A stretch of 64,000 bases of DNA from Terriglobus sp. RCC_193. Lineage in GTDB: Bacteria > Acidobacteriota > Terriglobia > Terriglobales > Acidobacteriaceae. The first letter of the stretch is position 1; the number at the start of each line of letters is the position of its first letter. Location: positions 434,001 to 498,000 of the forward strand of contig NZ_JBFUPK010000002.1 in assembly GCF_041355105.1 (NCBI RefSeq). Reading direction: 5' to 3'. A program made the translations under genes and the position numbers. This document shows, in pieces, positions 50,588-58,420 of this stretch. A model generated the notes under the pieces. It did no database searches and had not been told where the DNA came from. It saw only the letters and a list, made by a program, of their open reading frames with translations.

Positions 50588-51805
50588 TTATTTTGCAAAC
50601 AACGACAGCGGGATGCTTTCCGCGATGGCGTGGTATGCCGCCTGATTCGGATGGATGTGATCGCCGGAATCGAATTTCGGCAATAACCGCGCGGGATTCA
50701 CAGGATCGGCAACGATCTTGTCGAAATCCAGAACTGCGTCGAAGTGGCCTGCTGTGCGTATCCAGGCGTTGATCCTCTGGCGGTCCGCTTCATTCGCTGC
50801 GGTGGGGTGGTAGAAGGTGAATCCCTGATACGGCGTGATAGTTGCCCCGTAGATTTTCAAGCCTGCGGTGTGTGCGCGATCGATCATCTGTTGATACGCA
50901 CCGAGGATGTGCGCCACCAGCGCGGCGTGTTCTTCCGGAGAAATCTCCGCGTCCTTGGTGGACATGCCGAGATCGTTCACGCCTTCAAAGACGATCACGT
51001 ACTTCACGCCGGGCTGCGCCAGAACATCGCGGCTGAAGCGCGCCAATGCGTTTGGCCCCTGTCCGTCCAACAGCACACGATTGCCGCCGAGACCATGATT
51101 CAACACGCCGCGCGAGTGCGTTTTTGCATCGGCCAGCAAACGCGCTGCCAGATCGTCGGGCCAGCGATCATTGCCGTTATCTGTGGCGCCGTGGCCATCC
51201 GTAATGGAGTCGCCCAGGGTGACGACTGTGGCGTAGTCTTTCGTCGCGGGAACATCCACGCCGCTTATCTGGAACCAGTGTTCAAACTTCTTCGCATCCG
51301 GCATCGCTGCGGCGTCGACCGTTGCTGTGTGCGAAAGATAGGACGTTGCGCGCGAGCCGGGATGGCTGGTCTGCACCTCCGGCGCGTCGGTGTAGCGGAT
51401 CGTAATGGCCAGGTCCGACGCTGCTGGTGCATGAAATGCAATCGGATCGGAGAGGTATTCCGCACCTGCCGGAATCACCACATCCGGCTTGCCATCAAAT
51501 TGCAATGCGTGATCGGTGGAAGGATCAATCGCAGCGTCGGAAACGGATTTCGGTTTGGCGATATGCACGGCGGCGAGGTGCAGCGGTGTTGTGCCAAACG
51601 TATTGGCGATACGAATACGAAGCTGTTCGCCGCAGAGCGAAAGATGCACGATCTGGCGCAGCGTCGCGGACTGCAACTCATTCACCGCCAGCGCATTGGT
51701 TCCGGTGGGAATCTGTTGCGACGCAGCCCAACTGCCGACCCATGTCTGCGCGGGGAGAGACAGACAGATACCGAAGAGGAGAGGCAGGAAACGAAGGGTT
51801 TTCAT
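50588..51805 (-). CDS. Exported SGNH/GDSL hydrolase
   Basis: The 405-residue protein has a signal peptide (LRFLPLLFGICLSLPAQ), followed by TWVGSWAASQQ, a start typical of acidobacterial and actinobacterial GDSL esterases. Catalytic blocks are VVTLGDSITDGHG (Ser), LGGNRVL (Gly/Asn), FEGVNDLG (Asn) and DHIHPNQAAYHAIA (Asp/His). An accessory beta region lies between. It probably removes acetyl or other acyl groups from plant glycans such as acetylated rhamnogalacturonan; that substrate is inferred from neighbours. The frame is open far upstream, but the ATG at 51805 directly precedes the signal peptide. Divergent from the SDR gene. Confidence 0.87.
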   Translation of the reverse strand: MKTLRFLPLLFGICLSLPAQTWVGSWAASQQIPTGTNALAVNELQSATLRQIVHLSLCGEQLRIRIANTFGTTPLHLAAVHIAKPKSVSDAAIDPSTDHALQFDGKPDVVIPAGAEYLSDPIAFHAPAASDLAITIRYTDAPEVQTSHPGSRATSYLSHTATVDAAAMPDAKKFEHWFQISGVDVPATKDYATVVTLGDSITDGHGATDNGNDRWPDDLAARLLADAKTHSRGVLNHGLGGNRVLLDGQGPNALARFSRDVLAQPGVKYVIVFEGVNDLGMSTKDAEISPEEHAALVAHILGAYQQMIDRAHTAGLKIYGATITPYQGFTFYHPTAANEADRQRINAWIRTAGHFDAVLDFDKIVADPVNPARLLPKFDSGDHIHPNQAAYHAIAESIPLSLFAK

Positions 51806-51806
51806 A

Positions 51807-51829
51807 TATAGTTTGTGACGCGAACTATA
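51807..51829. promoter_or_regulatory. Inverted repeat between divergent SGNH and SDR genes
   Basis: TATAGTT (51807-51813) and AACTATA (51823-51829) form perfect 7-base arms around a 9-base spacer directly upstream of the SGNH start. This is the geometry of a dimeric repressor site. Confidence 0.45.
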
Positions 51830-51931
51830 CGAATGCCGCGGCTGCGTTGTCAACGAAGCTGCCGGCTTCCCATGTATCTTGGGCTGGATTGTCCCGCGAC
51901 GTGAAATGCAACTTGAGATGAGGGAAACAGA

Positions 51932-52690
51932 ATGGACCTGAACGGACGCACAGCGGTTGTGATTGGCGGAACATCCGGTATCGGCAAAGCTATTGCGCTT
52001 GGATTCGCAAAGGCAGGTGCGGATGTGGTGGCGTCTTCGCGTTCCGCAGAGGGTGTGGCAGAGACTGCGAAAGAGATTCGCGCGCATGGCCGCAGGACTC
52101 TTGAAGCAACGTCCGATGTGCAGTCGCGCGTTTCGCTGGAAGGCCTTTGCATCCGCGTGTTGGCGGACTTCCCTTCCGTGGACATCCTGGTGAATGCCGC
52201 GGGCATTACCAAGCGCGAGCCAACGCTGGATGTTCTGGATGACACGTGGAACAACATTCTGGATGTGAACCTTACAGGCACGCTGCGCAGTTGCCAGGTT
52301 TTTGGTCGTCACATGATTCAGCAGAAGCGTGGGCGCATCATCAACATTGCGTCGCTCTCCAGCTTTGTTGCGTTCATGGAAGTGACAGCGTACTGCGCCA
52401 GCAAAGCGGCGGTGGCGTCGCTTACGCGTTCGCTTGCGGTGGAATGGTCGCGGCATGGCGTGCTGGTAAACGCGATTGCGCCGGGCATTTTCCCCACCGC
52501 GTTGAACAGCAAGATCATTGATAGCCCACGTGGTCAGGAGCTGAAAATGCGTACGCCCATGGATCGCTTTGGCGCGACGGAGGAACTCGTCAGCACCGCA
52601 ATCTATCTGGCGAGCGATGCCACCAGCTTCACCACAGGACAAATCATCGCGGTGGATGGAGGCTTTCTTGCCAGCGGTGTCAATCAATAG
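51932..52690 (+). CDS. KduD-like short-chain dehydrogenase, paralogue of the hexuronate SDR
   Basis: The 252-residue SDR is similar along its length to the protein at 33908-34681: IGGTSGIGKAIALGFAKAGADVV, NAAGITKREPT, TLRSCQVFGRHMIQQKRGRIINIASLSSF, YCASK and the same VDGGFLASGVNQ ending. It lies between an SGNH esterase and a GH43 gene, so it may act on a keto sugar acid from another pectin component, such as 5-keto-4-deoxyuronate products. GATGAGGGAAAC precedes the ATG. It is 4 bases from the end of the convergent GH43 gene. Confidence 0.85.
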   Translation: MDLNGRTAVVIGGTSGIGKAIALGFAKAGADVVASSRSAEGVAETAKEIRAHGRRTLEATSDVQSRVSLEGLCIRVLADFPSVDILVNAAGITKREPTLDVLDDTWNNILDVNLTGTLRSCQVFGRHMIQQKRGRIINIASLSSFVAFMEVTAYCASKAAVASLTRSLAVEWSRHGVLVNAIAPGIFPTALNSKIIDSPRGQELKMRTPMDRFGATEELVSTAIYLASDATSFTTGQIIAVDGGFLASGVNQ

Positions 52691-52694
52691 ATCG

Positions 52695-54260
52695 CTATTG
52701 ATTTAGCGCCCTGTAGTGGAACCAGTCCACGTCCACGCAGCCTGCATCGCCATTGGCTGAAGTGCGATAGGCGAAGATGGCCGGACGCGTACCCTTCCAC
52801 CACGAGAACGTCATCTTTGTTTCTGTGCCAAGTGGCTGAAAGTTCGTGCCGTTATCTGTGCTGTAGGCATACGCAGCCATATCGCCATGCACAGTCACGC
52901 GAAGATCGATTACGCCGCGTGTTAATTCAGGACCGGCGACGCGATCGGTTCCGTGGAAGAAGAACAACTGACGTTTGCCTTGTGCGTTGGCAGTAATCTC
53001 TACGCCTCCTGCAGCTTTCTCAAACATGCTGAAACCCGCATGGCCGCTGGACGGAAGCTTTGTTACATCCAGTCGCACGGTTGCTTCCAGATTGTTGTCC
53101 TGCATCTGTTGCGTCAGCGTGTTGTGCGCGGTGAATAGGTCCATTGCAACCGATGGTGTCAGGCTCAGATAGCCACGGCGTTTGGTCAGCGACCATATGG
53201 CATTGTCAGGATTGTGGTTCCACTCCCATTGCGGGCCTAGAGTCTTCGCGGTGAATTCATCAGATGTTTGTGGCGATCCTTTGCCAACTGATGCACGAGG
53301 AACAGTCACTTCGCCAGAAGCGACAGGGGTTCCCTGTGTTGCGCCTGCGAGGGCATCGCCCATGATGGGCCAATCATCCTCCCAACGCACAGGCTGCAAA
53401 TGCAGAATGCGCCCGTGCGAGTCGCGTTTCTGGAAATGGATGAACCAGCCTTTGCCGTCGGGTGTTTCAATGTAGCCGCCCTGGTGTGGTCCATTGATTT
53501 CAGTATTGCCCTGCGCCAGTACGGTGCGATAGTCGTATGGCCCCCATACGTTCTTTGATCGCATCACCGCCTGCGCTCCCGTGCCCACACCGCCGTATGG
53601 GGCAAAGATGTAGTACCAGCCATTGCGCTTGTACATCTTCGGGCCTTCCAGCGTGTGCAGATTCTTGGGATCGTCCACGATGACCTTGCCTTCATCCAGC
53701 ACATGTAATCCATCCGGCGACATGCGATGCAGAATCAGTGGCCCTGCGCCTTTGCGCGAGTGGATAAGATAGGCGTTGCCGTCGTCGTCCCAGAAGGGGC
53801 ATGGGTCTTCCAGCTTCGCCTGCGCAATCACGGCGACGGGCTTTGACCACGGACCACGAATCGACTTCGCAGTGGTTACGAATATGCCTTCATCCGGCGT
53901 AGGGAAGTAGATGAAGTAGGTGCCGTTGTGTTTGCGAATGGCGGGCGCCCAGATGCCTGCGCCATAACGATTGCCATCGACAAGGTCATATTGCGGCGCC
54001 AACGTGACGCGATCGACAGCGTGCCCGAGAATCGTCCAATGCACCAGGTCGGTCGACTCAAGGATAGGAATGCCCGGCACGTAATGAAATGTAGATGCAA
54101 CAAGGTAATACTTGCCGCCGTCAGCAATCACGTCCGGATCGGAGTAGTCGGCGAAGAGAATGGGATTGTGGAAGGGAACGGACACCTCTTTCTTCTGCGC
54201 AGGAGCTTGCCCCACAAACATTCCGCCTGCCAACAACAGAGCCGCAATCCAATGCCGCAT
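52695..54260 (-). CDS. Secreted GH43 glycosidase (beta-xylosidase/arabinofuranosidase)
   Basis: The 521-residue protein has a signal peptide and a five-bladed propeller catalytic domain with the GH43 residues: Asp in FADYSDPDVIADGGKYYL, a central Asp in PFWDDDGNAYLIHSRKG and Glu in LEGPKMYKRNGWYYIFAP. A C-terminal beta-sandwich (~residues 320-521; SDEFTAKTLGPQWEWNHNPDNAIWSL..) matches the GH43 accessory domain. Such enzymes trim xylose or arabinose from xylan or from arabinan side chains of rhamnogalacturonan. AGGAGG-like GGAGGAA precedes the ATG. Confidence 0.92.
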   Translation of the reverse strand: MRHWIAALLLAGGMFVGQAPAQKKEVSVPFHNPILFADYSDPDVIADGGKYYLVASTFHYVPGIPILESTDLVHWTILGHAVDRVTLAPQYDLVDGNRYGAGIWAPAIRKHNGTYFIYFPTPDEGIFVTTAKSIRGPWSKPVAVIAQAKLEDPCPFWDDDGNAYLIHSRKGAGPLILHRMSPDGLHVLDEGKVIVDDPKNLHTLEGPKMYKRNGWYYIFAPYGGVGTGAQAVMRSKNVWGPYDYRTVLAQGNTEINGPHQGGYIETPDGKGWFIHFQKRDSHGRILHLQPVRWEDDWPIMGDALAGATQGTPVASGEVTVPRASVGKGSPQTSDEFTAKTLGPQWEWNHNPDNAIWSLTKRRGYLSLTPSVAMDLFTAHNTLTQQMQDNNLEATVRLDVTKLPSSGHAGFSMFEKAAGGVEITANAQGKRQLFFFHGTDRVAGPELTRGVIDLRVTVHGDMAAYAYSTDNGTNFQPLGTETKMTFSWWKGTRPAIFAYRTSANGDAGCVDVDWFHYRALNQ

Positions 54261-54378
54261 ACTTCCTCCACGTCCACGACTTATCTCTTTCAGTGAGCCA
54301 TGGAAGCATCAGGATGCGCAACCTGCACGCAGATACAAAGTCCAGAGAAATCGCGGAAGCACCTAAAATAGAGATTGC

Positions 54379-55992
54379 TTGGCGGACACGACCTCATCTC
54401 AGAACACGCGCCGGCGCGCTTCGTCTGCGTTCTCCGCGTCGCTGCTGCTCATGGCCTCTGCACTGCTCAGCGGTGTGCTGGGGTTGGTGCGCAGCAAAAT
54501 CATTGCGTACTTCTTCGGCGTTGGCCCTGCGGTGGATGCATATAACGGTGCATTCCAGCTGCCGGATACCGTCTCGTACCTGTTGATCGGTGGCATCGCG
54601 TCTACGACCTTCGTGAAATTACTGACGCAGTACGAAAGCGAAGGACGACAGGCCGATGGTGACCGCGCACTTTCCAACGTGCTCAATGTGATGACAATTG
54701 TGTTGAGCGGGGCGCTTGCCATCGCCGGGGTCTTTGCGCCGTGGTATGTGCGACATGTGCTGGAGCTCCGCGATCCTGAGACCACACGTCTCTGCGTACA
54801 ACTCACACGCATTCTGCTGGTGAACCAGTTGCTGCTGTTTGCCGGAGGCATCTTCGGATCGCGACTGCTGGTGCGGAAAATCTTTATCTACCAAGCGTTG
54901 CAGCCGCTGTTATATAACGGCGGCATTATCGCAGGCGCGCTTTTGCTGCACGCGCGTCTGGGGGTTCATTCGCTGGCCATTGGTGCAGTTGCCGGCGCGT
55001 TCTTCGGGTTCTTTCTGATCAACTACATCGGCGCGCGTTCCATTGGAATGCGCTGGTCCCCCGTGCTGAATCTGCGCGATCCGGCGTTGCGAGAGTGGCT
55101 GAAGCTGAGTCTGCCGCTGATGCTGGGACAATCGCTGGTGACGCTGGATCTGTGGATACGAAACCATTTCGCGGGCCATACGCCCGGTGCGATCTCGTTG
55201 ATGAGCTATTCGCGGCAGTTGTTTAACGCCCCCATGCAAATCATCGGGCCTGCAGCAGGCGCGGCTTCCCTGCCGTTTTTCGCGTCGCTTTGGGTGAAAG
55301 ATAAATCCGCGTTTAATTCCTCGGTAAATCGTTCCGTCTCTCGACTCCTGGCGGTCAGTCTTCTGCTGACCTCCGTGATGATTGCGCTGGCGCATCCCAT
55401 CATCGACGTAGCGTTGCGTGGCGGAAAGTTCCACAGCAGCGATGCCTCTGCCACGGCGTATTTATTCGTTCTGTTCTGCTTTTCGCTGGCCTTCTGGGCC
55501 TCGCAAAATCTGTATTCGCGTGCCTTTTACGCCGCAGGCGACACGCTTACGCCCATGATCTCCGGCACCACCGTTACGGTGCTTGCGCTGCCCCTGTATG
55601 CGCTGCTGTTCCGCACGCATGGGCTTCCAGGACTGGTCATTGCGTCAGACATTGGCATTGCCGCGCACATGATTGCGCTGGTGGTGCTGCTGGATCGCAA
55701 GGGGATGGTGCGCGTTGCAGACCTGGAATGGCCCGAGCTTGGAAAGTCTTTGCTGGCGGCCATCCTGGGTGGATGTGCCGCAGCATTTTCGCTGCGTTAT
55801 CTGCCGCAGGGAGTTACGTTTGCCACGGCGCTTTTGCGGCTGGCGACAGGCACGGGAGCGTGGCTCGTCGTGGTGGTCGTCGTGCTGCTGTTGACGCGTT
55901 CCGCGCTGCCGGATGTTGTTCTGCGCAGAAGAGCGAAATCGGCACTCGCTGCTGTGCCCTTGGCTGAGGCATCCGATGCTCCCGACCGATAG
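54379..55992 (+). CDS. murJ: Lipid II flippase MurJ
   Basis: The 537-residue protein has about fourteen membrane helices and MurJ hallmarks: GLVRSKIIAYFFGVGPAVDAYNGAFQLPDTV in helices 1-2, SYLLIGGIASTTFVKLL, then SLPLMLGQSLVTLDLWIRNHFAGHTPGAISLMSYSRQLFNAPMQIIG with the charged central cavity, and FYAAGDTLTPMISG. It moves lipid II across the cytoplasmic membrane for peptidoglycan synthesis. The start is a TTG at 54379, agreeing with the expected N-terminus. The next gene overlaps its end by 17 bases. Confidence 0.93.
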   Translation: MADTTSSQNTRRRASSAFSASLLLMASALLSGVLGLVRSKIIAYFFGVGPAVDAYNGAFQLPDTVSYLLIGGIASTTFVKLLTQYESEGRQADGDRALSNVLNVMTIVLSGALAIAGVFAPWYVRHVLELRDPETTRLCVQLTRILLVNQLLLFAGGIFGSRLLVRKIFIYQALQPLLYNGGIIAGALLLHARLGVHSLAIGAVAGAFFGFFLINYIGARSIGMRWSPVLNLRDPALREWLKLSLPLMLGQSLVTLDLWIRNHFAGHTPGAISLMSYSRQLFNAPMQIIGPAAGAASLPFFASLWVKDKSAFNSSVNRSVSRLLAVSLLLTSVMIALAHPIIDVALRGGKFHSSDASATAYLFVLFCFSLAFWASQNLYSRAFYAAGDTLTPMISGTTVTVLALPLYALLFRTHGLPGLVIASDIGIAAHMIALVVLLDRKGMVRVADLEWPELGKSLLAAILGGCAAAFSLRYLPQGVTFATALLRLATGTGAWLVVVVVVLLLTRSALPDVVLRRRAKSALAAVPLAEASDAPDR

Positions 55993-56485
55993 CGCGCGTC
56001 TTCACTTTCGCACTTGGCAAGACGAGGATCTCCCGTTGGCCATTGCGCTCTGGACGGATGAAGATGTCATGCATCACATGGGCGGCGCTCGTTCCGTGGC
56101 GCAGGCTGCGGAACGTTTTCAAGAGGAATGTGCCAACCAGCAGAAGTACGGTTTTCAATACTGGCCGGTGTTTTCGCTGGAGACAAAGGAACACGCCGGA
56201 TGCGCGGGGCTTCGTCCCTTCCATGCGTCTCTCAGTATGTTGGAAATAGGCGTGCATATTGCACGTCCCTTTTGGAGCGGACGCTACGGTGAAGAAGCCG
56301 CACGTGCTGTGATGGCGCATGCGTGGGCTCACACGCCTGCATCATCACTTGTTGCAGGACACGGCCCGGACAATGCAAATTCTCAGGCTCTGATTGAGCG
56401 CCTGGGGTTCGTGTACACGCACCGCGAACCCTGGGGTCCGCAGCAGCGCATGCATCCGTACTACCGGTTGGATCGGCCTCTGTAG
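55976..56485 (+). CDS. GNAT-family N-acetyltransferase
   Basis: The 169-residue protein has the RimJ/RimL-type GNAT pattern: LHFRTWQDEDLPLAIALWTDEDVMHHMGG, a QYWPVFSLETKEHAGCAGLRPF strand pair, MLEIGVHIARPFWSGRYGEEAARAVMAHAW with an acetyl-CoA loop and NANSQALIERLGFVYTHRE at the end. Its target is unknown. The ATG lies inside the murJ 3' end in another frame, so the two are likely cotranslated. Confidence 0.88.
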   Translation: MLPTDSARLHFRTWQDEDLPLAIALWTDEDVMHHMGGARSVAQAAERFQEECANQQKYGFQYWPVFSLETKEHAGCAGLRPFHASLSMLEIGVHIARPFWSGRYGEEAARAVMAHAWAHTPASSLVAGHGPDNANSQALIERLGFVYTHREPWGPQQRMHPYYRLDRPL

Positions 56486-56503
56486 CTAATACGCGAAGGG
56501 TGC

Positions 56504-58063
56504 TTAATCTGCTTTGCAGGTGAAGCTGCCCGGTTGATTCGGATCGCCTTTGCCGTTGTACACAGCGCGTTTTGGATAGGCGCACAATGGACGCACCGTC
56601 TGCGGTGCTCGCGGATCTTTCAGAGTGGTGGCCAGAATCAGCTCCGGTGCAGTGCCTCTCTCTACCCATACCTGCAGCAGATCCAGCACACCGCTGCCTT
56701 TGCCGTTCGCTGCGGGAAATCCAAGTTGACCAAAGAGACTTGGCCCCGGACCTCCGAGACAGTGTTCTACGCCGGGCGCCATGAATAGCCGCACCGTTTG
56801 CGCTACTTTCGCTTCGCCCATCGTTTTCTTCACGGCGTTGAAGTAGTTCACCGTGTTCCACGGCGAGATGCCGGGATCATTCCAGCCGTGATACAGAATC
56901 AGCTTGCCGCCGTGCGCTGCGAATGCGGAGAGATCAGAGTTCGTGGCGTCGACGTCCTTTGCCGCACCTTCCATGCCGCGACGCAGAGCATCGTCTGTGT
57001 TGGCAGCGAGTGGGTTCCACTTCGGATCGTTGTAGACCATGTAACGGAAGTAGTTGGTGACGTAAGCGCCGCCACTGCCCGTGGTGGGCGCGGTACCCAG
57101 AATCCAGTTCTTCCACCCCGCAGCTTCATCGCCCGGAACGTAGCCGGGAAAGATCACCTGTCCCTTTGTGTCTGTGCTGCCGCGATACAGCGTTCGCGCG
57201 GTCTGTGCCTGTTTCGGCGTCAGGCAACTGATGTCTTCCGCACCTTTGCAGGTCAGTACAGCCGGGTCAAAGCGGCAGTGTTCCGGATCGCTAAGGATGC
57301 CGTCTTTCACGCCGTCCTGCGCATCGCATGCGGTCAGCGAAGCCGCATGAATTGCAGGCAGCTTCATGCTGGAGAAGAACGTCGTTGGGTCATCGCCCAT
57401 AGCCTTCATCATCGCGAGACCGTTGGCCAGCATGTGCGTCCAGTTGTTCGCGGGAGCGCCAGCCAGAATGCCGTCGTAATCCTGCGGGAAGCGCTGCGCC
57501 TCCATCAACGCTTCGCGGCCGCCGTCGCTGCATGAATCGAAGTACGCCTTCTCCTGCGGCTTGCCGTAGTAGGACTTCACCATGATCTTCGACACGCCTG
57601 CCGTCAGATGAACTGCGCGCCAGCCAAAGTCCTTGATCTTCTCCGGATGTTGGAAGGCCCAGCTTGCATCCTCAGAATCTGCCTGATGTCCTGCGTCGGA
57701 GTCGGCTGTGGCGTAACCCGCCAACACGTTTGCGCCCATCTGCTGATAGGCAATGGAGCCGGCGAAGCCGCCATTGCCCACGTCCACAATCCTGCCGTTC
57801 CATCCGGTCTGTGGCAGCCATACTTCAAAGCGGATTTTGGAATCCGCCGAGGGATGCAGGATGCCTTTCACCACGCACAGCGGCGGCAACATGAGCCCCG
57901 GTGTGGATATGGGCGCGGCAAACGGCTGCGAGGGAACTTCGGTGGCAGAAAGGATGGTGGCATCCGGCACCGCAACCCGTTTCAGTGATGCGCAATCCTG
58001 CGCGGCAAAGGCGGAAACGGGGAGGGAAATGAGACTGAGCGCAAGCAGAGAGGAGCGAATCAT
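56504..58063 (-). CDS. Secreted tannase/feruloyl-esterase-family protein
   Basis: The 519-residue protein has a signal peptide (SLLALSLISLPVSAFAAQ) and an alpha/beta-hydrolase with an inserted lid. Signature segments are VWLPQTGWNGRIVDVGNGGFAGSI, YFDSCSDGGREALMEAQRFPQDYDGILAGAPANNW with Cys-Ser (the Ser is the nucleophile), LILYHGWNDPGISP with the Asp, and GVEHCLGGPGP with His-Cys that pairs with the nucleophile Cys. Family members cut gallate or ferulate esters. In a plant-polymer setting, removal of feruloyl groups from pectin or xylan is plausible. Confidence 0.9.
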   Translation of the reverse strand: MIRSSLLALSLISLPVSAFAAQDCASLKRVAVPDATILSATEVPSQPFAAPISTPGLMLPPLCVVKGILHPSADSKIRFEVWLPQTGWNGRIVDVGNGGFAGSIAYQQMGANVLAGYATADSDAGHQADSEDASWAFQHPEKIKDFGWRAVHLTAGVSKIMVKSYYGKPQEKAYFDSCSDGGREALMEAQRFPQDYDGILAGAPANNWTHMLANGLAMMKAMGDDPTTFFSSMKLPAIHAASLTACDAQDGVKDGILSDPEHCRFDPAVLTCKGAEDISCLTPKQAQTARTLYRGSTDTKGQVIFPGYVPGDEAAGWKNWILGTAPTTGSGGAYVTNYFRYMVYNDPKWNPLAANTDDALRRGMEGAAKDVDATNSDLSAFAAHGGKLILYHGWNDPGISPWNTVNYFNAVKKTMGEAKVAQTVRLFMAPGVEHCLGGPGPSLFGQLGFPAANGKGSGVLDLLQVWVERGTAPELILATTLKDPRAPQTVRPLCAYPKRAVYNGKGDPNQPGSFTCKAD

Positions 58064-58420
58064 AACGCGACCACTCTATACCTGCGTTGACAGGAAACAC
58101 GTGAAATTTATGCGGAAGCAGGCATGTATTGCTTTGCAATTTCAGGGGATTGAGGCGATAATCGCACTATGGTGATTCGCTCCTTCGCAGCCTGTACCTG
58201 TTGTTGCCGCTAAGTTTTTGAGCGTTCGCCCCTCCGTGTTTTCCCCTACTCTTTCGTTTCTTCCGGCCTGATCCCCTTCAGGCAGCGAGCTTGGTCCCCG
58301 TGCATCCTGGTTCCGCGAATCCCTGTTGTTGTTGTCGCTGAAACCCCGCTCGCTGTTGCGGCAGATCGCCGCGTATTTCTCACTCCACAGAATCGACATA
58401 CAAAAGGATTTCCCCGCGCC
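58064..58420. promoter_or_regulatory. Divergent promoter region of the tannase and TonB receptor genes
   Basis: No gene is seen in this 357-base gap. Two small palindromes are present: ATTGCTTTGCAAT (58128-58140) and GCGATAATCGC (58155-58165), either of which could be an operator. The stretch 58200-58330 is C/T-rich on the + strand. No TGANNCGNNTCA site was found here. Confidence 0.45.

Noticed and set aside
51806-52687. Extension of the SGNH hydrolase far upstream of its signal peptide
   Set aside because: It runs antisense through the SDR gene; the signal peptide at 51805 marks the true start.
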